Of a DNA stretch of 64,000 nucleotides, positions 49,961-61,135 are shown in pieces. This DNA comes from Ralstonia sp. TCR112 (lineage in GTDB: Bacteria > Pseudomonadota > Gammaproteobacteria > Burkholderiales > Burkholderiaceae), in contig NZ_VOSS01000032.1 of NCBI RefSeq assembly GCF_007997035.1, positions 1 through 64,000 on the forward strand. The letters run 5' to 3'. The position numbers and the translations under genes were made by a program. The notes under the pieces are model-generated. The model did not search any database, was not told where the DNA came from, and was given only the letters and a program-made list of their open reading frames with translations. Each line of letters begins with the position of its first letter. Positions within the stretch are counted from its first letter, which is position 1.

Positions 49961-51028
49961 GTGATCCCCGACTGCCTCATGCGACCTCGCACCCGCAATG
50001 TGCGTGCAGATGTGCCTCCTGCGCCCGACGTGCCCGATGTGCCGGATCGGCAGCGGCGCCGCACGCTTGCGTGGCTGGGCGTGCTGCCGGCGATGCTGGC
50101 GTCGCCTGCGCGTGCGTTGCTGCAAGGGTATCCCTCGCAACCGCTGCGCCTCGTCGTGCCGGCGGCGGAAGGCAGCGCCTTTGATGCACTCGCCCGGGCG
50201 CTGGCGACGCAGTTGCAGCAGCAGGTCGGCCGCGAAGTGGGCGTCGAAGATCGCCCCGCGGCCAATGGCATGGCCGCCGGCGAGGCCGTCGCACGCGCGC
50301 CGTCCGATGGCCATACGCTGCTGCTCCAACAGACCACGTTCGTCGCCCAGCCCGCGCTGGAATCGGCGTCGTATGACCCGCTGCGCGATTTCCAACCGGT
50401 GGCGATGGTGGCCACGCTGCCGCTGTTTCTCGCCGTCGATGCGCGCTTGCCGATCCATTCCGTCACCGATCTGCTTGCGCAGGCGCGTGGTGAGTCCGTC
50501 ACGGTCAATTGCGGCTCGGATATCGTCGGCACGTGGTCGCACCTCGTCGCCGAGCAGTTTGTGCGCGACTACGCTTTCCATGCGCCGCATGTGGCCGTTC
50601 GCGGTGAAGCGGGGCTCGTGCAGCAAATCCTGGCTGGCCGCATGACGGCGTGTTTTGCGTGTTATCCGAGCGTCGCGGCGGCGGCGGCCAACGGCCAGTT
50701 GCGGTTGCTCGGGGTGACGGGCGGCGCGCGCTCCCGTTTCGCGCCCGCTGTGCCGACGCTGCGCGAAGGCGGTCTCGCCGGATTCGATCGCAGCGCCTGG
50801 ATCGGTACCTTCATGCCGGCGCGCACCCCCCGCCCCCTCTCGATGCGCGCGGCTGTCGAGCTGCGCCGCGCCGTCGCTTCGGGCGATGTCCATGCCACGT
50901 TGCTCGCCGGTGGGTTCGAGCCGGAATGGGACGCGCCCGACACGTTCGCCCAAGCAGTGCGCCGCGACGCGACGCACTGGCAGGGGGTGATTCGCCAAGC
51001 TGATCTACGGCTGGATAGTGGCGAATAA
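49961..51028 (+). CDS. Bug/TctC-family extracytoplasmic solute-binding protein (orphan)
   Basis: A 355-residue member of the Bordetella uptake gene family of periplasmic binding proteins. After a long basic N-terminus comes RQRRRTLAWLGVLPAMLASPARA, which looks like a Tat or Sec signal. The family pattern is seen in YPSQPLRLVVPAAEGSAFDA, then DGHTLLLQQTT and YDPLRDFQPVA. No tctA or tctB transport genes are nearby, as is common for this expanded family in beta-proteobacteria. The start is uncertain: GTG at 49961 or ATG at 49979. Ligand unknown. Confidence 0.85.
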   Translation: MIPDCLMRPRTRNVRADVPPAPDVPDVPDRQRRRTLAWLGVLPAMLASPARALLQGYPSQPLRLVVPAAEGSAFDALARALATQLQQQVGREVGVEDRPAANGMAAGEAVARAPSDGHTLLLQQTTFVAQPALESASYDPLRDFQPVAMVATLPLFLAVDARLPIHSVTDLLAQARGESVTVNCGSDIVGTWSHLVAEQFVRDYAFHAPHVAVRGEAGLVQQILAGRMTACFACYPSVAAAAANGQLRLLGVTGGARSRFAPAVPTLREGGLAGFDRSAWIGTFMPARTPRPLSMRAAVELRRAVASGDVHATLLAGGFEPEWDAPDTFAQAVRRDATHWQGVIRQADLRLDSGE

Positions 51029-51157
51029 TCCACTTTCGGTGCGGGCTGTCGCGCCATCCTCCAACCTCGCAAGCGCACCACTTTCAGCATCCCGCAAGAC
51101 ACGAAAACCCACAGCGCGGCGAACAAGCCACACAACCTGTCGGTAAGCATGGCGTGA

Positions 51158-51188
51158 CTGACGGGCTACGCGGGTTTCCACCTATAAT
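51158..51188 (+). promoter_or_regulatory. Possible promoter for the mla operon
   Basis: A perfect TATAAT (51183-51188) with CTGACG (51158-51163) 19 bases upstream. The spacer is long. A GGCGGG/CCCGCC inverted repeat follows at the expected transcript start. Leader to mlaF is about 100 bases. The rest of 51029-51297 shows no gene. Confidence 0.4.
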
Positions 51189-51297
51189 GGCGGGCCGCGC
51201 GAACCCGCCTCCGTTGGCCAGCCCGCGGTAGTCAAGACAACGAGATGCGGCAGCATGAAGCCGCCAACCTGCCGAGCCCTCTGCACCGAACTCCACC

Positions 51298-52131
51298 GTG
51301 TCCACCCAGCCTTCCAACGCCGTTGTCGAACTCGATCAGGTCGATTTCGCCTACCAGCCAGGTGCGCGGCGCATCCTGTCCGGCCTGTGCATGCGCGTGC
51401 CCAAGGGCAGCGTGGTGGCCGTCATGGGCGGTTCGGGCTGTGGCAAGACAACGATTCTGCGGTTGATCGGCGGCCAGGTGAGCGCCGCCGCCGGCACCGT
51501 GCGCGTACACGGTCAGGACATCGGCGCCATGGACAAGCGCGCGCTGTACGACGCGCGCCGCCAGATGGGCATGCTGTTCCAGTTCGGGGCGCTGTTTACC
51601 GATCTGTCCGTCTTCGACAACGTGGCGTTTCCGTTGCGCGAACATACCGAGCTGCCCGAGCCGCTCATCCGCGATCTGGTGTTGATGAAGCTGAACGCCG
51701 TCGGCCTGCGTGGGGCCCGCGACCTGATGCCCTCGGAGATTTCCGGCGGCATGGCGCGGCGCGTGGCGCTCGCCCGAGCGATTGCGCTGGACCCGTCGCT
51801 CATCCTCTACGACGAGCCGTTTGCTGGGCTGGACCCGATCTCGCTGGGCCTGACCGCGTCGCTCATCCGCAAGCTGAACGACGCGCTGGGCGCGACCAGC
51901 ATCATCGTCTCGCACGACGTGCAGGAGACGTTCCACATCGCCGATTACGTCTATTTCATTGCCAACGGCGGCATTGCAGCCCAGGGCACGCCGGCTGAGC
52001 TGACCGCGTCGACCGATCCGTTCGTCCGCCAGTTCGTGCACGGCGAGGCGGACGGCCCTGTGCCGTTCCATTATCCCGGGGCGCCGCTGGCCGATGACTT
52101 CGGTCTGGGCAAGAGCGGAGGCGCGCAATGA
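51298..52131 (+). CDS. mlaF: Phospholipid ABC transporter ATP-binding protein MlaF
   Basis: MlaF (277 residues) powers the MlaFEDB complex that moves phospholipids between outer and inner membranes. Walker A GGSGCGKTT near residue 45, signature ISGGMARRVALARA, Walker B LILYDEPFAGLDP, and switch histidine in IIVSHDVQET. The start is GTG at 51298. It overlaps mlaE by four bases. The C-terminal extension is shorter than some relatives. Confidence 0.95.
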   Translation: MSTQPSNAVVELDQVDFAYQPGARRILSGLCMRVPKGSVVAVMGGSGCGKTTILRLIGGQVSAAAGTVRVHGQDIGAMDKRALYDARRQMGMLFQFGALFTDLSVFDNVAFPLREHTELPEPLIRDLVLMKLNAVGLRGARDLMPSEISGGMARRVALARAIALDPSLILYDEPFAGLDPISLGLTASLIRKLNDALGATSIIVSHDVQETFHIADYVYFIANGGIAAQGTPAELTASTDPFVRQFVHGEADGPVPFHYPGAPLADDFGLGKSGGAQ

Positions 52132-52895
52132 TTTCCGCCATCGGCCGCTTCGTTCTGGTGCTGATCAGCCGCTTCGGCTATGCCGCACGCACGCTGATTT
52201 CGCTCATTGGTGCTTCCGGCGACGTGCTGCGCCGCCCGCGCCTGGTGATCGAGCAGCTGCGCTTCGTCGGCAATGATTCGTTCATCATCATCGCTGTGTC
52301 GGGCCTGTTCGTTGGCTTCGTGCTTGGCTTGCAGGGGTACAACACGCTCAATCGCTACGGCTCCGAACAGGCGTTGGGCCTGCTGGTTGCGCTGTCGTTG
52401 GTGCGCGAACTGGGGCCGGTGGTGACGGCGCTACTGTTTGCCGGTCGCGCCGGTACCTCGCTCACGGCCGAGATTGGTCTGATGAAAGCCGGCGAGCAGC
52501 TGATCGCCATGGAGATGATGGCCGTCGATCCGCTGGCCCGCGTGCTGGCGCCGCGCTTCTGGGCGGGCTTCATTGCCATGCCGCTGCTGGCGGCGATTTT
52601 CAGTGCGGTCGGTATCCTGGGCGGATACTTCGTCGGCGTGGGGCTGATTGGTGTGGACCCCGGCGCGTTCTGGTCGCAGATGCAGGCCGGCGTGGATGTC
52701 ATGGACGACGTGCTCAACGGCGTCATCAAGAGTGTCGTGTTTGGTGTGGCGGTCACCTTCATTGCGCTGTATCAGGGCTATGAGGCCAAAGCCACGCCGG
52801 AAGGCGTCTCGCGCGCGACTACCCGGACGGTGGTGATCGCGTCGCTGACCGTGCTGGCGCTGGATTTCGTACTCACGGCGCTGATGTTCAGCTGA
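52128..52895 (+). CDS. mlaE: Phospholipid ABC transporter permease MlaE
   Basis: MlaE (255 residues) is the inner-membrane permease of the Mla complex. Five or six membrane helices are evident, with the family block SLVRELGPVVTALLFAGRAG and EIGLMKAGEQLIAMEMMAVD. The ATG overlaps the mlaF stop. mlaD starts 37 bases after. Confidence 0.96.
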   Translation: MISAIGRFVLVLISRFGYAARTLISLIGASGDVLRRPRLVIEQLRFVGNDSFIIIAVSGLFVGFVLGLQGYNTLNRYGSEQALGLLVALSLVRELGPVVTALLFAGRAGTSLTAEIGLMKAGEQLIAMEMMAVDPLARVLAPRFWAGFIAMPLLAAIFSAVGILGGYFVGVGLIGVDPGAFWSQMQAGVDVMDDVLNGVIKSVVFGVAVTFIALYQGYEAKATPEGVSRATTRTVVIASLTVLALDFVLTALMFS

Positions 52896-52932
52896 GCCGC
52901 CGGTTGTCGTTAGCGTTCAACGAGAAAAGATC

Positions 52933-53454
52933 ATGCGTAAAAGCGTCCTCGATTTCTGGGTCGGCCTGTTCGTTCTGGTAGGCATCATTGCGCTGCTGTT
53001 CCTGGCGCTCAAAGCGGGCAATATGAGCTCGTTCTCGTTTGCCAAGACTTACCAGGTGAAGGCGGCCTTCGACAATATCGGTGGGTTGAAGGTGCGGGCT
53101 CCGGTCAAGAGCTCGGGGGTGGTGGTCGGCCGTGTGTCGCAGATCCTGTTCGATGACAAGAGCTACCAGGCCATCGCGGTGCTGGACATGGATCAGCGCT
53201 ATCAGTTTCCGAAAGACAGTTCGGCCAAGGTCCTGACCTCGGGTCTGCTCGGTGAGCAATACATTGGCATTGAACCGGGCGGTGACTCGGCGATGCTCGC
53301 CAGCGGCAGCAAGATCACCATGACACAGTCGGCGGTGGTGCTGGAAAACCTGATCAGCCAGTTCCTCTACAGCAAGGCTGCGGATGCCGGTGCCGGCAAC
53401 GCCAACGGAAGTGCCGGCGGAGCCAAGCCGGCTGAGGGCAGTGGGAGCAAATAA
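52933..53454 (+). CDS. mlaD: Phospholipid transporter substrate-binding protein MlaD (MCE domain)
   Basis: MlaD (173 residues) has one N-terminal membrane helix (LDFWVGLFVLVGIIALLFLA) and a single MCE domain that forms a hexameric ring for lipid passage. Conserved FDNIGGLKVRAPVKSSGVVV and VLTSGLLGEQYIGIEPGGD. The C-terminal tail is alanine/glycine-rich. mlaA follows with only three bases between. Confidence 0.97.
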   Translation: MRKSVLDFWVGLFVLVGIIALLFLALKAGNMSSFSFAKTYQVKAAFDNIGGLKVRAPVKSSGVVVGRVSQILFDDKSYQAIAVLDMDQRYQFPKDSSAKVLTSGLLGEQYIGIEPGGDSAMLASGSKITMTQSAVVLENLISQFLYSKAADAGAGNANGSAGGAKPAEGSGSK

Positions 53455-53457
53455 ACC

Positions 53458-54261
53458 ATGAAAACAACAACATCCATCCTTTCGCTGCGCGGCTTTGCGC
53501 TGGCCGTTGCTGCAGGCGCCACGTTGCTGGCCGGCTGTGCGACGGGGCCGAATGCCAATCCGGCGGATCCGATCGAGCCGTTCAACCGCGAAGTCTTCCG
53601 CATCAACGAAGACCTCGACAAGGGCGTGCTGAAGCCGGTTGCGCAAACGTATGTCGATGTGGTGCCGTCGCCGGCGCGCACGGCGGTGTCGAACTTCTTC
53701 TCCAATGCGGGCGACGTCTATTCGGCCGTCAACAACCTGCTGCAGTTGAAGGGCACGGCCGCGCTGGAAGACACCATGCGCGTCGCGATCAATACCGTGC
53801 TGGGGCTGGGTGGGCTGATCGACATTGCGTCGGACGCCGGCCTGCCCAAGCACAAGGAAGACTTCGGCCAGACGCTCGGCGTGTGGGGCGTGCCGTCGGG
53901 TCCGTACATCGTCTGGCCGTTGCTCGGCCCGAGCACCGCACGTGACACCGTGGGTTTCCTGGTCGACTGGCAGATGGACCCGCTCACGTACTGGCATGAC
54001 AGCGCGATCACCTACTCGCTGGCCGCGCTGCGCGTGGTTGACGTGCGCGCAAACCTGCTTGGGGCCAGCAATGTGTTCGAACAGGCCGCGGTCGACAAGT
54101 ACACCTTCCTGCGCGACGCCTATCTGCAGCGCCGCCGCTACCTGATCTATGACGGCAACCTGCCGGAAGATCAGGACAACAAGACTTCGCCGGATACGGG
54201 TGACACGACGGTCTCTCCATACCATCGCTTTACGCCCAACTGGCCGGTCTTCCGCCGCTGA
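53458..54261 (+). CDS. mlaA: Outer-membrane phospholipid lipoprotein MlaA (VacJ)
   Basis: MlaA (267 residues) removes misplaced phospholipids from the outer leaflet. Lipobox LLAGC with Cys27. The family pattern DPIEPFNREVFRINEDLDKG, VSNFFSNAGDVYSAVNNLLQ, and DFGQTLGVWGVPSGPYIVWP is clear. In Escherichia coli mlaA is unlinked; here it sits inside the mla cluster, between mlaD and mlaC. Confidence 0.96.
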   Translation: MKTTTSILSLRGFALAVAAGATLLAGCATGPNANPADPIEPFNREVFRINEDLDKGVLKPVAQTYVDVVPSPARTAVSNFFSNAGDVYSAVNNLLQLKGTAALEDTMRVAINTVLGLGGLIDIASDAGLPKHKEDFGQTLGVWGVPSGPYIVWPLLGPSTARDTVGFLVDWQMDPLTYWHDSAITYSLAALRVVDVRANLLGASNVFEQAAVDKYTFLRDAYLQRRRYLIYDGNLPEDQDNKTSPDTGDTTVSPYHRFTPNWPVFRR

Positions 54262-54413
54262 CTGGTACACGTAACAAGGTCGCCTCAAAGGTGACAAGGC
54301 GTAAAACTGGCCGTCCCGCCCGAACTTGGCTGCGGCCGGTCTGTTCTAATCGCCAACAAGATTGCGGCGAATGTGCCGCAAGCGACCCCAAAATCACACT
54401 ATAAGGACGCGAT

Positions 54414-55049
54414 ATGTTGAAGACGCTTCTCCGCTCCCTGTTCGCTGGTCTCGCGCTGACGGCTGCCGTGGCAGTTGCGCCGGTCCACGCCCAGGAAGCC
54501 GATGCCCAGGCCACCGTCAAGACGGCCGTGGACGACGTGCTCACCACCATCAAGAGCGATCCGGAACTGCGCAGCGGCAACATGGCGAAGGTATTCCAGC
54601 TGGTCGACCAGAAGATCGTGCCTCGCGCCGATTTCAGGCGCACCACGCAGATCGCCATGGGCCGCTTCTGGAATCAGGCCTCGCCGGAGCAGCAGCAACA
54701 GATTCAGGAAGGCTTCAAAACGCTGCTGATTCGCACTTACGCCGGCGCGCTGTCGAATGTGAAGAACCAGACCGTTTCGTACAAGCCGTTCCGCGCGGCG
54801 GCCGATGACACCGACGTGGTGGTGCGTTCGACCGTGAACAACAACGGCGAGCCGGTGGCTCTGGACTACCGTCTGGAAAAGACGGCCGGCGGCTGGAAGG
54901 TGTATGACATCAACATCAGCGGCTTGTGGCTGTCGGAAACGTACAAGAACCAGTTTGCCGATGTCATCAGCAAGCGTGGCGGCGTGGCCGGCCTGGTGAG
55001 CTTCCTGAACGAGCGCAACGCGCAGCTCGAGAAGGGCCCGGCAAAGTAA
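54414..55049 (+). CDS. mlaC: Phospholipid-binding periplasmic protein MlaC
   Basis: MlaC (211 residues) shuttles phospholipids across the periplasm between MlaA and MlaD. Signal peptide MLKTLLRSLFAGLALTAAVA ending at APVHA. The core includes VFQLVDQKIVPRADFRRTTQ and GRFWNQASPEQQQQIQEGFK. The ATG at 54414 follows AAGGA. A 7-bp hairpin TTGCGGC/GCCGCAA (54362-54381) lies in the 152-base gap upstream. Confidence 0.95.
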   Translation: MLKTLLRSLFAGLALTAAVAVAPVHAQEADAQATVKTAVDDVLTTIKSDPELRSGNMAKVFQLVDQKIVPRADFRRTTQIAMGRFWNQASPEQQQQIQEGFKTLLIRTYAGALSNVKNQTVSYKPFRAAADDTDVVVRSTVNNNGEPVALDYRLEKTAGGWKVYDINISGLWLSETYKNQFADVISKRGGVAGLVSFLNERNAQLEKGPAK

Positions 55050-55071
55050 GCGGCCTTCCGGTAGAATCGAC

Positions 55072-55103
55072 ACAGCGGTCAAGTTTGGCCGCTGTTTCTT
55101 TTT
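55072..55103 (+). terminator. Terminator-like hairpin between mlaC and mlaB
   Basis: ACAGCGG (55072-55078) pairs with CCGCTGT (55089-55095) over a 10-base loop, followed by TTCTTTTTCT. Its position inside the operon suggests partial attenuation before mlaB. Confidence 0.55.
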
Positions 55104-55123
55104 CTGACGCATCCATCTCCACC

Positions 55124-55435
55124 ATGTTGACCTTGTCTGGCCCGCTGACTCACCGCGAAGCGCCGCGCCTTCTGCGCGAGGGCGAGGCTCAGCTCGGCCA
55201 AGCGCGCGAAGCCGGCATTGCGGCGCTGCACGTCGATTGCGCCGGCTTGTCGCAGGTGGATTCGTCTGCGCTGGCGGTGCTGCTGTCGTGGCAGCGCACG
55301 GCCCAGGATGCCGGTATCGCGCTCGATATCGGAGGCGCTCCGCAAGCGCTGTCCAATCTCGCCACGCTGTACGGCGTGGAGTCCCTGCTGGCCATCGCGC
55401 CGGCCCCTGCAGCCCACCCTCACGCTCGACATTGA
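55124..55435 (+). CDS. mlaB: STAS-domain protein MlaB
   Basis: MlaB (103 residues) is the cytoplasmic STAS subunit that binds and stabilises MlaF. The pattern LHVDCAGLSQVDSSALAVLL around residue 40 contains the conserved DSSAL loop. The ATG at 55124 has no clear ribosome-binding site. A terminator-like hairpin just upstream may lower its level relative to MlaC. Confidence 0.85.
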   Translation: MLTLSGPLTHREAPRLLREGEAQLGQAREAGIAALHVDCAGLSQVDSSALAVLLSWQRTAQDAGIALDIGGAPQALSNLATLYGVESLLAIAPAPAAHPHARH

Positions 55436-55686
55436 GGCGGCGTCCGGTGTTGGGCGCGGGGTGAATGCTCCGAACCTGTCATCGCGATGCCGCGCTCCGG
55501 CCAGAACGCCGCGCGCGGCTCTGGCATTCGCGGTTCGGCGTCGCACGGTGCGGCGCCGTGAGTTGGTGCAGTTCCCCTATAATTCTGGGTTTGTCGCTCT
55601 GCCGCCGCCGTGTGCGGCGTCCGCGGCCGTCATGATCTTGTCGATCCATGGCCACGAGATGCGCAGGGTAGTTCACTTTGTCGGCC

Positions 55687-56652
55687 ATGAAAGCCATCGA
55701 AATCGCTGACGTCCGCAAGCGCTACAAGTCGTTGCAAGCGCTCAAGGGCGTGAGCCTGTCCGTCGAGCAGGGCGAGTTTTTCGGCCTGTTGGGCCCCAAC
55801 GGCGCGGGCAAGACCACGCTGATCTCCATCCTCGCGGGCCTGAATCGCGCCGATTCGGGCCACGTGCGCGTGCTCGGTCATGATGTCGTTTCCGACTACC
55901 GCACGGCGCGTCGCAAGCTCGGTGTGGTGCCCCAGGAACTGGTGTTCGATCCGTTCTTCACGGTGCGCGAAACACTGCGCCTTCAGTCGGGCTACTTCGG
56001 CTTGACCAAGAACGATGACTGGATCGACGAGGTCATGGCCAACCTGGACCTGACCAACAAGGCCGACGCCAACATGCGCGCGCTGTCGGGCGGCATGAAG
56101 CGCCGCGTGCTCGTGGCGCAGGCGCTGGTACACCGCCCGCCCGTGATCGTGCTGGACGAGCCGACCGCCGGGGTGGACGTCGAGTTGCGCCAGACGCTGT
56201 GGAAATTCATCTCGCGCCTGAATCGCGAGGGCCACACCGTCGTGCTGACCACGCACTATCTCGAAGAGGCCGAATCCCTGTGCGACCGCATTGCCATGCT
56301 GAAGTTTGGCGAGGTGGTGGCGCTCGATCGCACGGCGAATCTGCTGTCGCAATTTGCCGGGCTGCAACTGGTGCTGAGCTTTGCGAAGGGCGCGCTGCCG
56401 GCATCGCTCGAAAGTCTGCGCCTGCCGGGCAACCACGGTGAGCGCGGCGTGCGCCTGCGCCTGTCGGGCTACGGCGAGGTCGAGCAGATTCTCGCCACGT
56501 GCCGCCTCGCCGGCTGTGAGATCGACGACATGGAAGTCGCCAAGGCCGATCTGGAAGACGTGTTCGTGCAGATCATGCGCCGCGAAGGCGGATTGCCCGT
56601 CGGGCCCCAAACGCCTGCCATTCCTGATTCTGCGCTGGAGCCCGCTGCATGA
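55687..56652 (+). CDS. ABC-2 type exporter ATP-binding protein (YadG/NodI-like)
   Basis: A 321-residue ATPase: Walker A GPNGAGKTTLI near residue 40, Q-loop VVPQELVFD, signature LSGGMKRRVLVAQA, Walker B VIVLDEPTAGVD, and switch histidine in VVLTTHYLEEAE. The ATG at 55687 is preferred; a TTG three codons earlier is open. It overlaps its permease by four bases. The substrate is not readable; relatives include YadG and the lipo-oligosaccharide exporter NodI. The 251-base gap upstream holds TATAAT at 55578-55583 without a matching -35. Confidence 0.93.
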   Translation: MKAIEIADVRKRYKSLQALKGVSLSVEQGEFFGLLGPNGAGKTTLISILAGLNRADSGHVRVLGHDVVSDYRTARRKLGVVPQELVFDPFFTVRETLRLQSGYFGLTKNDDWIDEVMANLDLTNKADANMRALSGGMKRRVLVAQALVHRPPVIVLDEPTAGVDVELRQTLWKFISRLNREGHTVVLTTHYLEEAESLCDRIAMLKFGEVVALDRTANLLSQFAGLQLVLSFAKGALPASLESLRLPGNHGERGVRLRLSGYGEVEQILATCRLAGCEIDDMEVAKADLEDVFVQIMRREGGLPVGPQTPAIPDSALEPAA

Positions 56653-57437
56653 ACGCCATTCCCGAGAGCTTGCCGGGCCGTTGGGTCGGTTTCCGCACGC
56701 TGCTGTACAAGGAAGTCCTGCGCTTCTGGAAGGTGAGCTTCCAGACCGTGGCCGCGCCGGTGCTGACCGCGCTGCTGTATCTGCTGATCTTCGGCCACGT
56801 GCTGGAAGATCGCGTCAAGGTGTTCGACCAGTTGAGCTACACCGCCTTCCTGGTGCCGGGCCTGGTGATGATGAGCGTGCTGCAGAACGCGTTCGCGAAC
56901 AGCTCGTCGTCGCTCATCCAGTCGAAGATCACCGGCAACCTGGTGTTCATCATGCTGCCGCCGCTGTCGCACTGGGAGATGTTCGGCGCGTATGTGTGCG
57001 CTTCCATCATTCGGGGTCTGGCCGTGGGTACCGGCGTGCTCGTCGTGACGACCTTGTTTGCGCACCTGCACTTCGCGCAGCCGCTGTGGATCATCGTCTT
57101 TGCCGTGCTGGGCGCGAGCGTGCTGGGCACCTTGGGGCTGATCGCCGGTATCTGGGCTGAGAAGTTCGACCAGCTCGCGGCGTTCCAGAATTTTCTGATC
57201 GTGCCGGCCACCTTCCTGGCGGGCGTGTTCTATTCGATTCATTCACTGCCGCCGTTCTGGCAGGCGGTGTCCCACGCCAACCCGTTCTTCTACATGATCG
57301 ACGGCTTCCGCTACGGCTTCTTCGGCGTGTCCGATGTGCCGGTGGCGACGAGCCTCGGGGTGATGCTGATCGCGCTGGTCGTGGTGGGGGGGGTGGCCCT
57401 GCAGATGCTGCGCACGGGCTACAAGCTGCGCCATTGA
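56649..57437 (+). CDS. ABC-2 type exporter permease (YadH/NodJ-like)
   Basis: A 262-residue inner-membrane permease with about six helices and the ABC-2 block QNFLIVPATFLAGVFYSIHS followed by LPPFWQAVSHANPFFYMIDG. It overlaps the ATPase gene (ATGA at 56649), so the two form one exporter. It lies between the mla genes and ibaG, a fixed arrangement in many beta-proteobacteria that suggests an envelope role. A 7-bp inverted repeat CAAAACG/CGTTTTG follows at 57449-57479. Confidence 0.92.
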   Translation: MNAIPESLPGRWVGFRTLLYKEVLRFWKVSFQTVAAPVLTALLYLLIFGHVLEDRVKVFDQLSYTAFLVPGLVMMSVLQNAFANSSSSLIQSKITGNLVFIMLPPLSHWEMFGAYVCASIIRGLAVGTGVLVVTTLFAHLHFAQPLWIIVFAVLGASVLGTLGLIAGIWAEKFDQLAAFQNFLIVPATFLAGVFYSIHSLPPFWQAVSHANPFFYMIDGFRYGFFGVSDVPVATSLGVMLIALVVVGGVALQMLRTGYKLRH

Positions 57438-57496
57438 TGCGTCGATAACAAAACGAACGACGCTCACCCTAACGTTTTGCAGGAGAAGGGACGGCT

Positions 57497-59097
<1,601 letters not shown>

Positions 59098-59104
59098 GCC
59101 GGCC

Positions 59105-59794
59105 ATGAACGCATTCCAGTCCGCCTCCAACCAGCTCACGCTGGCGCTGTCCAAAGGGCGCATCTTTGAAGAGACGCTGCCGCTGCTGAAGGCCGCCGGC
59201 ATCGAGGTGACCGAAGATCCGGAAACCTCGCGCAAGCTGATTCTGCCGACCTCCGACCCCGCGCTGCGCGTGATCATCGTGCGCGCTTCCGACGTGCCGA
59301 CCTACGTACAATACGGCGCGGCGGACTTCGGCGTGGCCGGCCGCGACGTGCTGATGGAGCACGGCATGGCGGGCCTGTATGCGCCCATCGACCTGAACAT
59401 CGCCCGCTGCCGCATGTCGGTGGCGGTGCCCAAGGGCTTCGATTACGCCAACGCGGTGCGCCAGGGTGCGCGCCTGTCGGTGGCGACGAAGTATCTGAAT
59501 ACCGCGCGCGAGCACTTCGCCAAGAAGGGCGTGCACGTCGACCTGATCAAGCTGTACGGCTCGATGGAACTGGGCCCGCTGGTGGGCCTGGCCGACGCCA
59601 TCGTCGACCTCGTCAGCACGGGCGGCACGCTGCGCGCGAACAACCTCGTCGAGGTGGAGGAGATCGTGCAGATCTCGTCCCGACTCGTCGTCAACCAGGC
59701 TGCGCTGAAACTCAAGCGTGACCGGCTGGCGCCCATCCTCGACGCTTTCGAGCGCGCCTCCGCCCAGGACGAGCGCGCTGGGGAACCCGCATGA
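59105..59794 (+). CDS. hisG: ATP phosphoribosyltransferase catalytic subunit (short form)
   Basis: HisG (229 residues) catalyses the first step of histidine synthesis. Its length shows the short form that needs the HisZ regulatory subunit; no hisZ is in this window. Motifs [18 protein letters not shown] and [20 protein letters not shown] (the phosphate loop) are present. The ATG at 59105 lies 7 bases after murA. It overlaps hisD (ATGA at 59791). Confidence 0.97.
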   Translation: MNAFQSASNQLTLALSKGRIFEETLPLLKAAGIEVTEDPETSRKLILPTSDPALRVIIVRASDVPTYVQYGAADFGVAGRDVLMEHGMAGLYAPIDLNIARCRMSVAVPKGFDYANAVRQGARLSVATKYLNTAREHFAKKGVHVDLIKLYGSMELGPLVGLADAIVDLVSTGGTLRANNLVEVEEIVQISSRLVVNQAALKLKRDRLAPILDAFERASAQDERAGEPA

Positions 59795-61119
59795 GCCTGA
59801 CCATTCGTAAGCTGGATTCGGCCGACGCCGGATTCGCGGCGCAACTGCGCCAGGTGCTCGCTTTCGAGGCGAGCGAAGACGAAGCCATCGACCGCGCCGC
59901 TGCGCAGATCCTGGCCGACGTGAAGGCGCGCGGCGATGCTGCCGTGCTGGAAGCCACGCACCGCTTCGACCGCATCGAGGCCGACAGCGTAGCCGCGCTG
60001 GAACTGTCGCCGACCGTGCTGCAGGCTGCGCTGGACGGCCTGGAGCCCAAGCGCCGCGCGGCGCTGGAAGCCGCCGCGGCCCGCGTACGTGCGTATCACG
60101 AGAAGCAGAAGATCGAGTGCGGCACGCACAGCTGGGAATACGCTGAGGCCGATGGCACGGTGCTCGGCCAGAAGGTCACGCCGCTCGACCGCGTGGGCAT
60201 CTACGTGCCGGGCGGCAAGGCGGCATACCCGTCGTCGGTGCTGATGAACGCGATCCCGGCACGCGTGGCCGGCGTCAAGGAAATCATCATGGTGGTGCCC
60301 ACGCCCGGTGGCGTGCGCAATGACCTCGTGCTGGCCGCCGCCTGCATCGCGGGTGTGGACCGCGTGTTCACCATCGGCGGCGCGCAGGCCGTCGGTGCGC
60401 TGGCTTATGGCACGGACACCGTCCCCGCCGTCGACAAGATCGTTGGCCCGGGCAACGCCTATGTGGCCGCTGCCAAGCGCCGCGTGTTCGGCACGGTGGG
60501 CATCGACATGATTGCCGGTCCGTCGGAAATCCTCGTCATCTGCGATGGCACGACCGATCCGGACTGGGTGGCGATGGACCTGTTCTCGCAAGCCGAGCAC
60601 GATGAGCTGGCCCAGTCGATTCTGCTGTGCCCGAACGCCGAGTTCATCGCGCAGGTGGAAGCCAGCATCAACCGCCAGCTCGAAGACATGCCGCGCCGGA
60701 GTGTGATTGCCGAGTCGCTGTCGGGCCGTGGTGCGCTCATCAAGGTGCGCGACATGGAAGAGGCGTGCGACATCGCCAACGACATCGCGCCGGAGCATCT
60801 GGAGATTTCGGCAGAAAACCCGCGCCAGTGGGCCGAGCGCATCCGCCACGCCGGCGCGATCTTCCTCGGCAAGTACACCAGCGAATCGCTGGGCGACTAC
60901 TGCGCAGGCCCGAACCACGTGCTGCCCACGTCGCGCACGGCGCGCTTCTCGTCACCGCTGGGCGTGTACGACTTCATCAAGCGCTCGAGCCTGATCGAGG
61001 TGAGCGAGGCCGGCGCGCAGATGCTGGGCGAGATTGCTGCCGAGCTGGCCTACGGCGAAGGCCTGCAGGCGCATGCCCGCAGCGCCGAATATCGCCTGCA
61101 ACGCCCCACGTCCGAATAA
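59791..61119 (+). CDS. hisD: Histidinol dehydrogenase
   Basis: HisD (442 residues) oxidises histidinol to histidine in two NAD-linked steps and holds zinc. Family signature [20 protein letters not shown] followed by [18 protein letters not shown] with the zinc ligands, and [20 protein letters not shown] near the C-terminus. It overlaps hisG and is followed 16 bases later by hisC. Confidence 0.98.
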   Translation: MSLTIRKLDSADAGFAAQLRQVLAFEASEDEAIDRAAAQILADVKARGDAAVLEATHRFDRIEADSVAALELSPTVLQAALDGLEPKRRAALEAAAARVRAYHEKQKIECGTHSWEYAEADGTVLGQKVTPLDRVGIYVPGGKAAYPSSVLMNAIPARVAGVKEIIMVVPTPGGVRNDLVLAAACIAGVDRVFTIGGAQAVGALAYGTDTVPAVDKIVGPGNAYVAAAKRRVFGTVGIDMIAGPSEILVICDGTTDPDWVAMDLFSQAEHDELAQSILLCPNAEFIAQVEASINRQLEDMPRRSVIAESLSGRGALIKVRDMEEACDIANDIAPEHLEISAENPRQWAERIRHAGAIFLGKYTSESLGDYCAGPNHVLPTSRTARFSSPLGVYDFIKRSSLIEVSEAGAQMLGEIAAELAYGEGLQAHARSAEYRLQRPTSE

Positions 61120-61135
61120 CCTCCGCCGCACGACG

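Noticed and set aside
55578-55583. TATAAT as promoter of the ABC-2 exporter genes
   Set aside because: The hexamer is perfect but no -35-like box lies at a usable distance; left unassigned.
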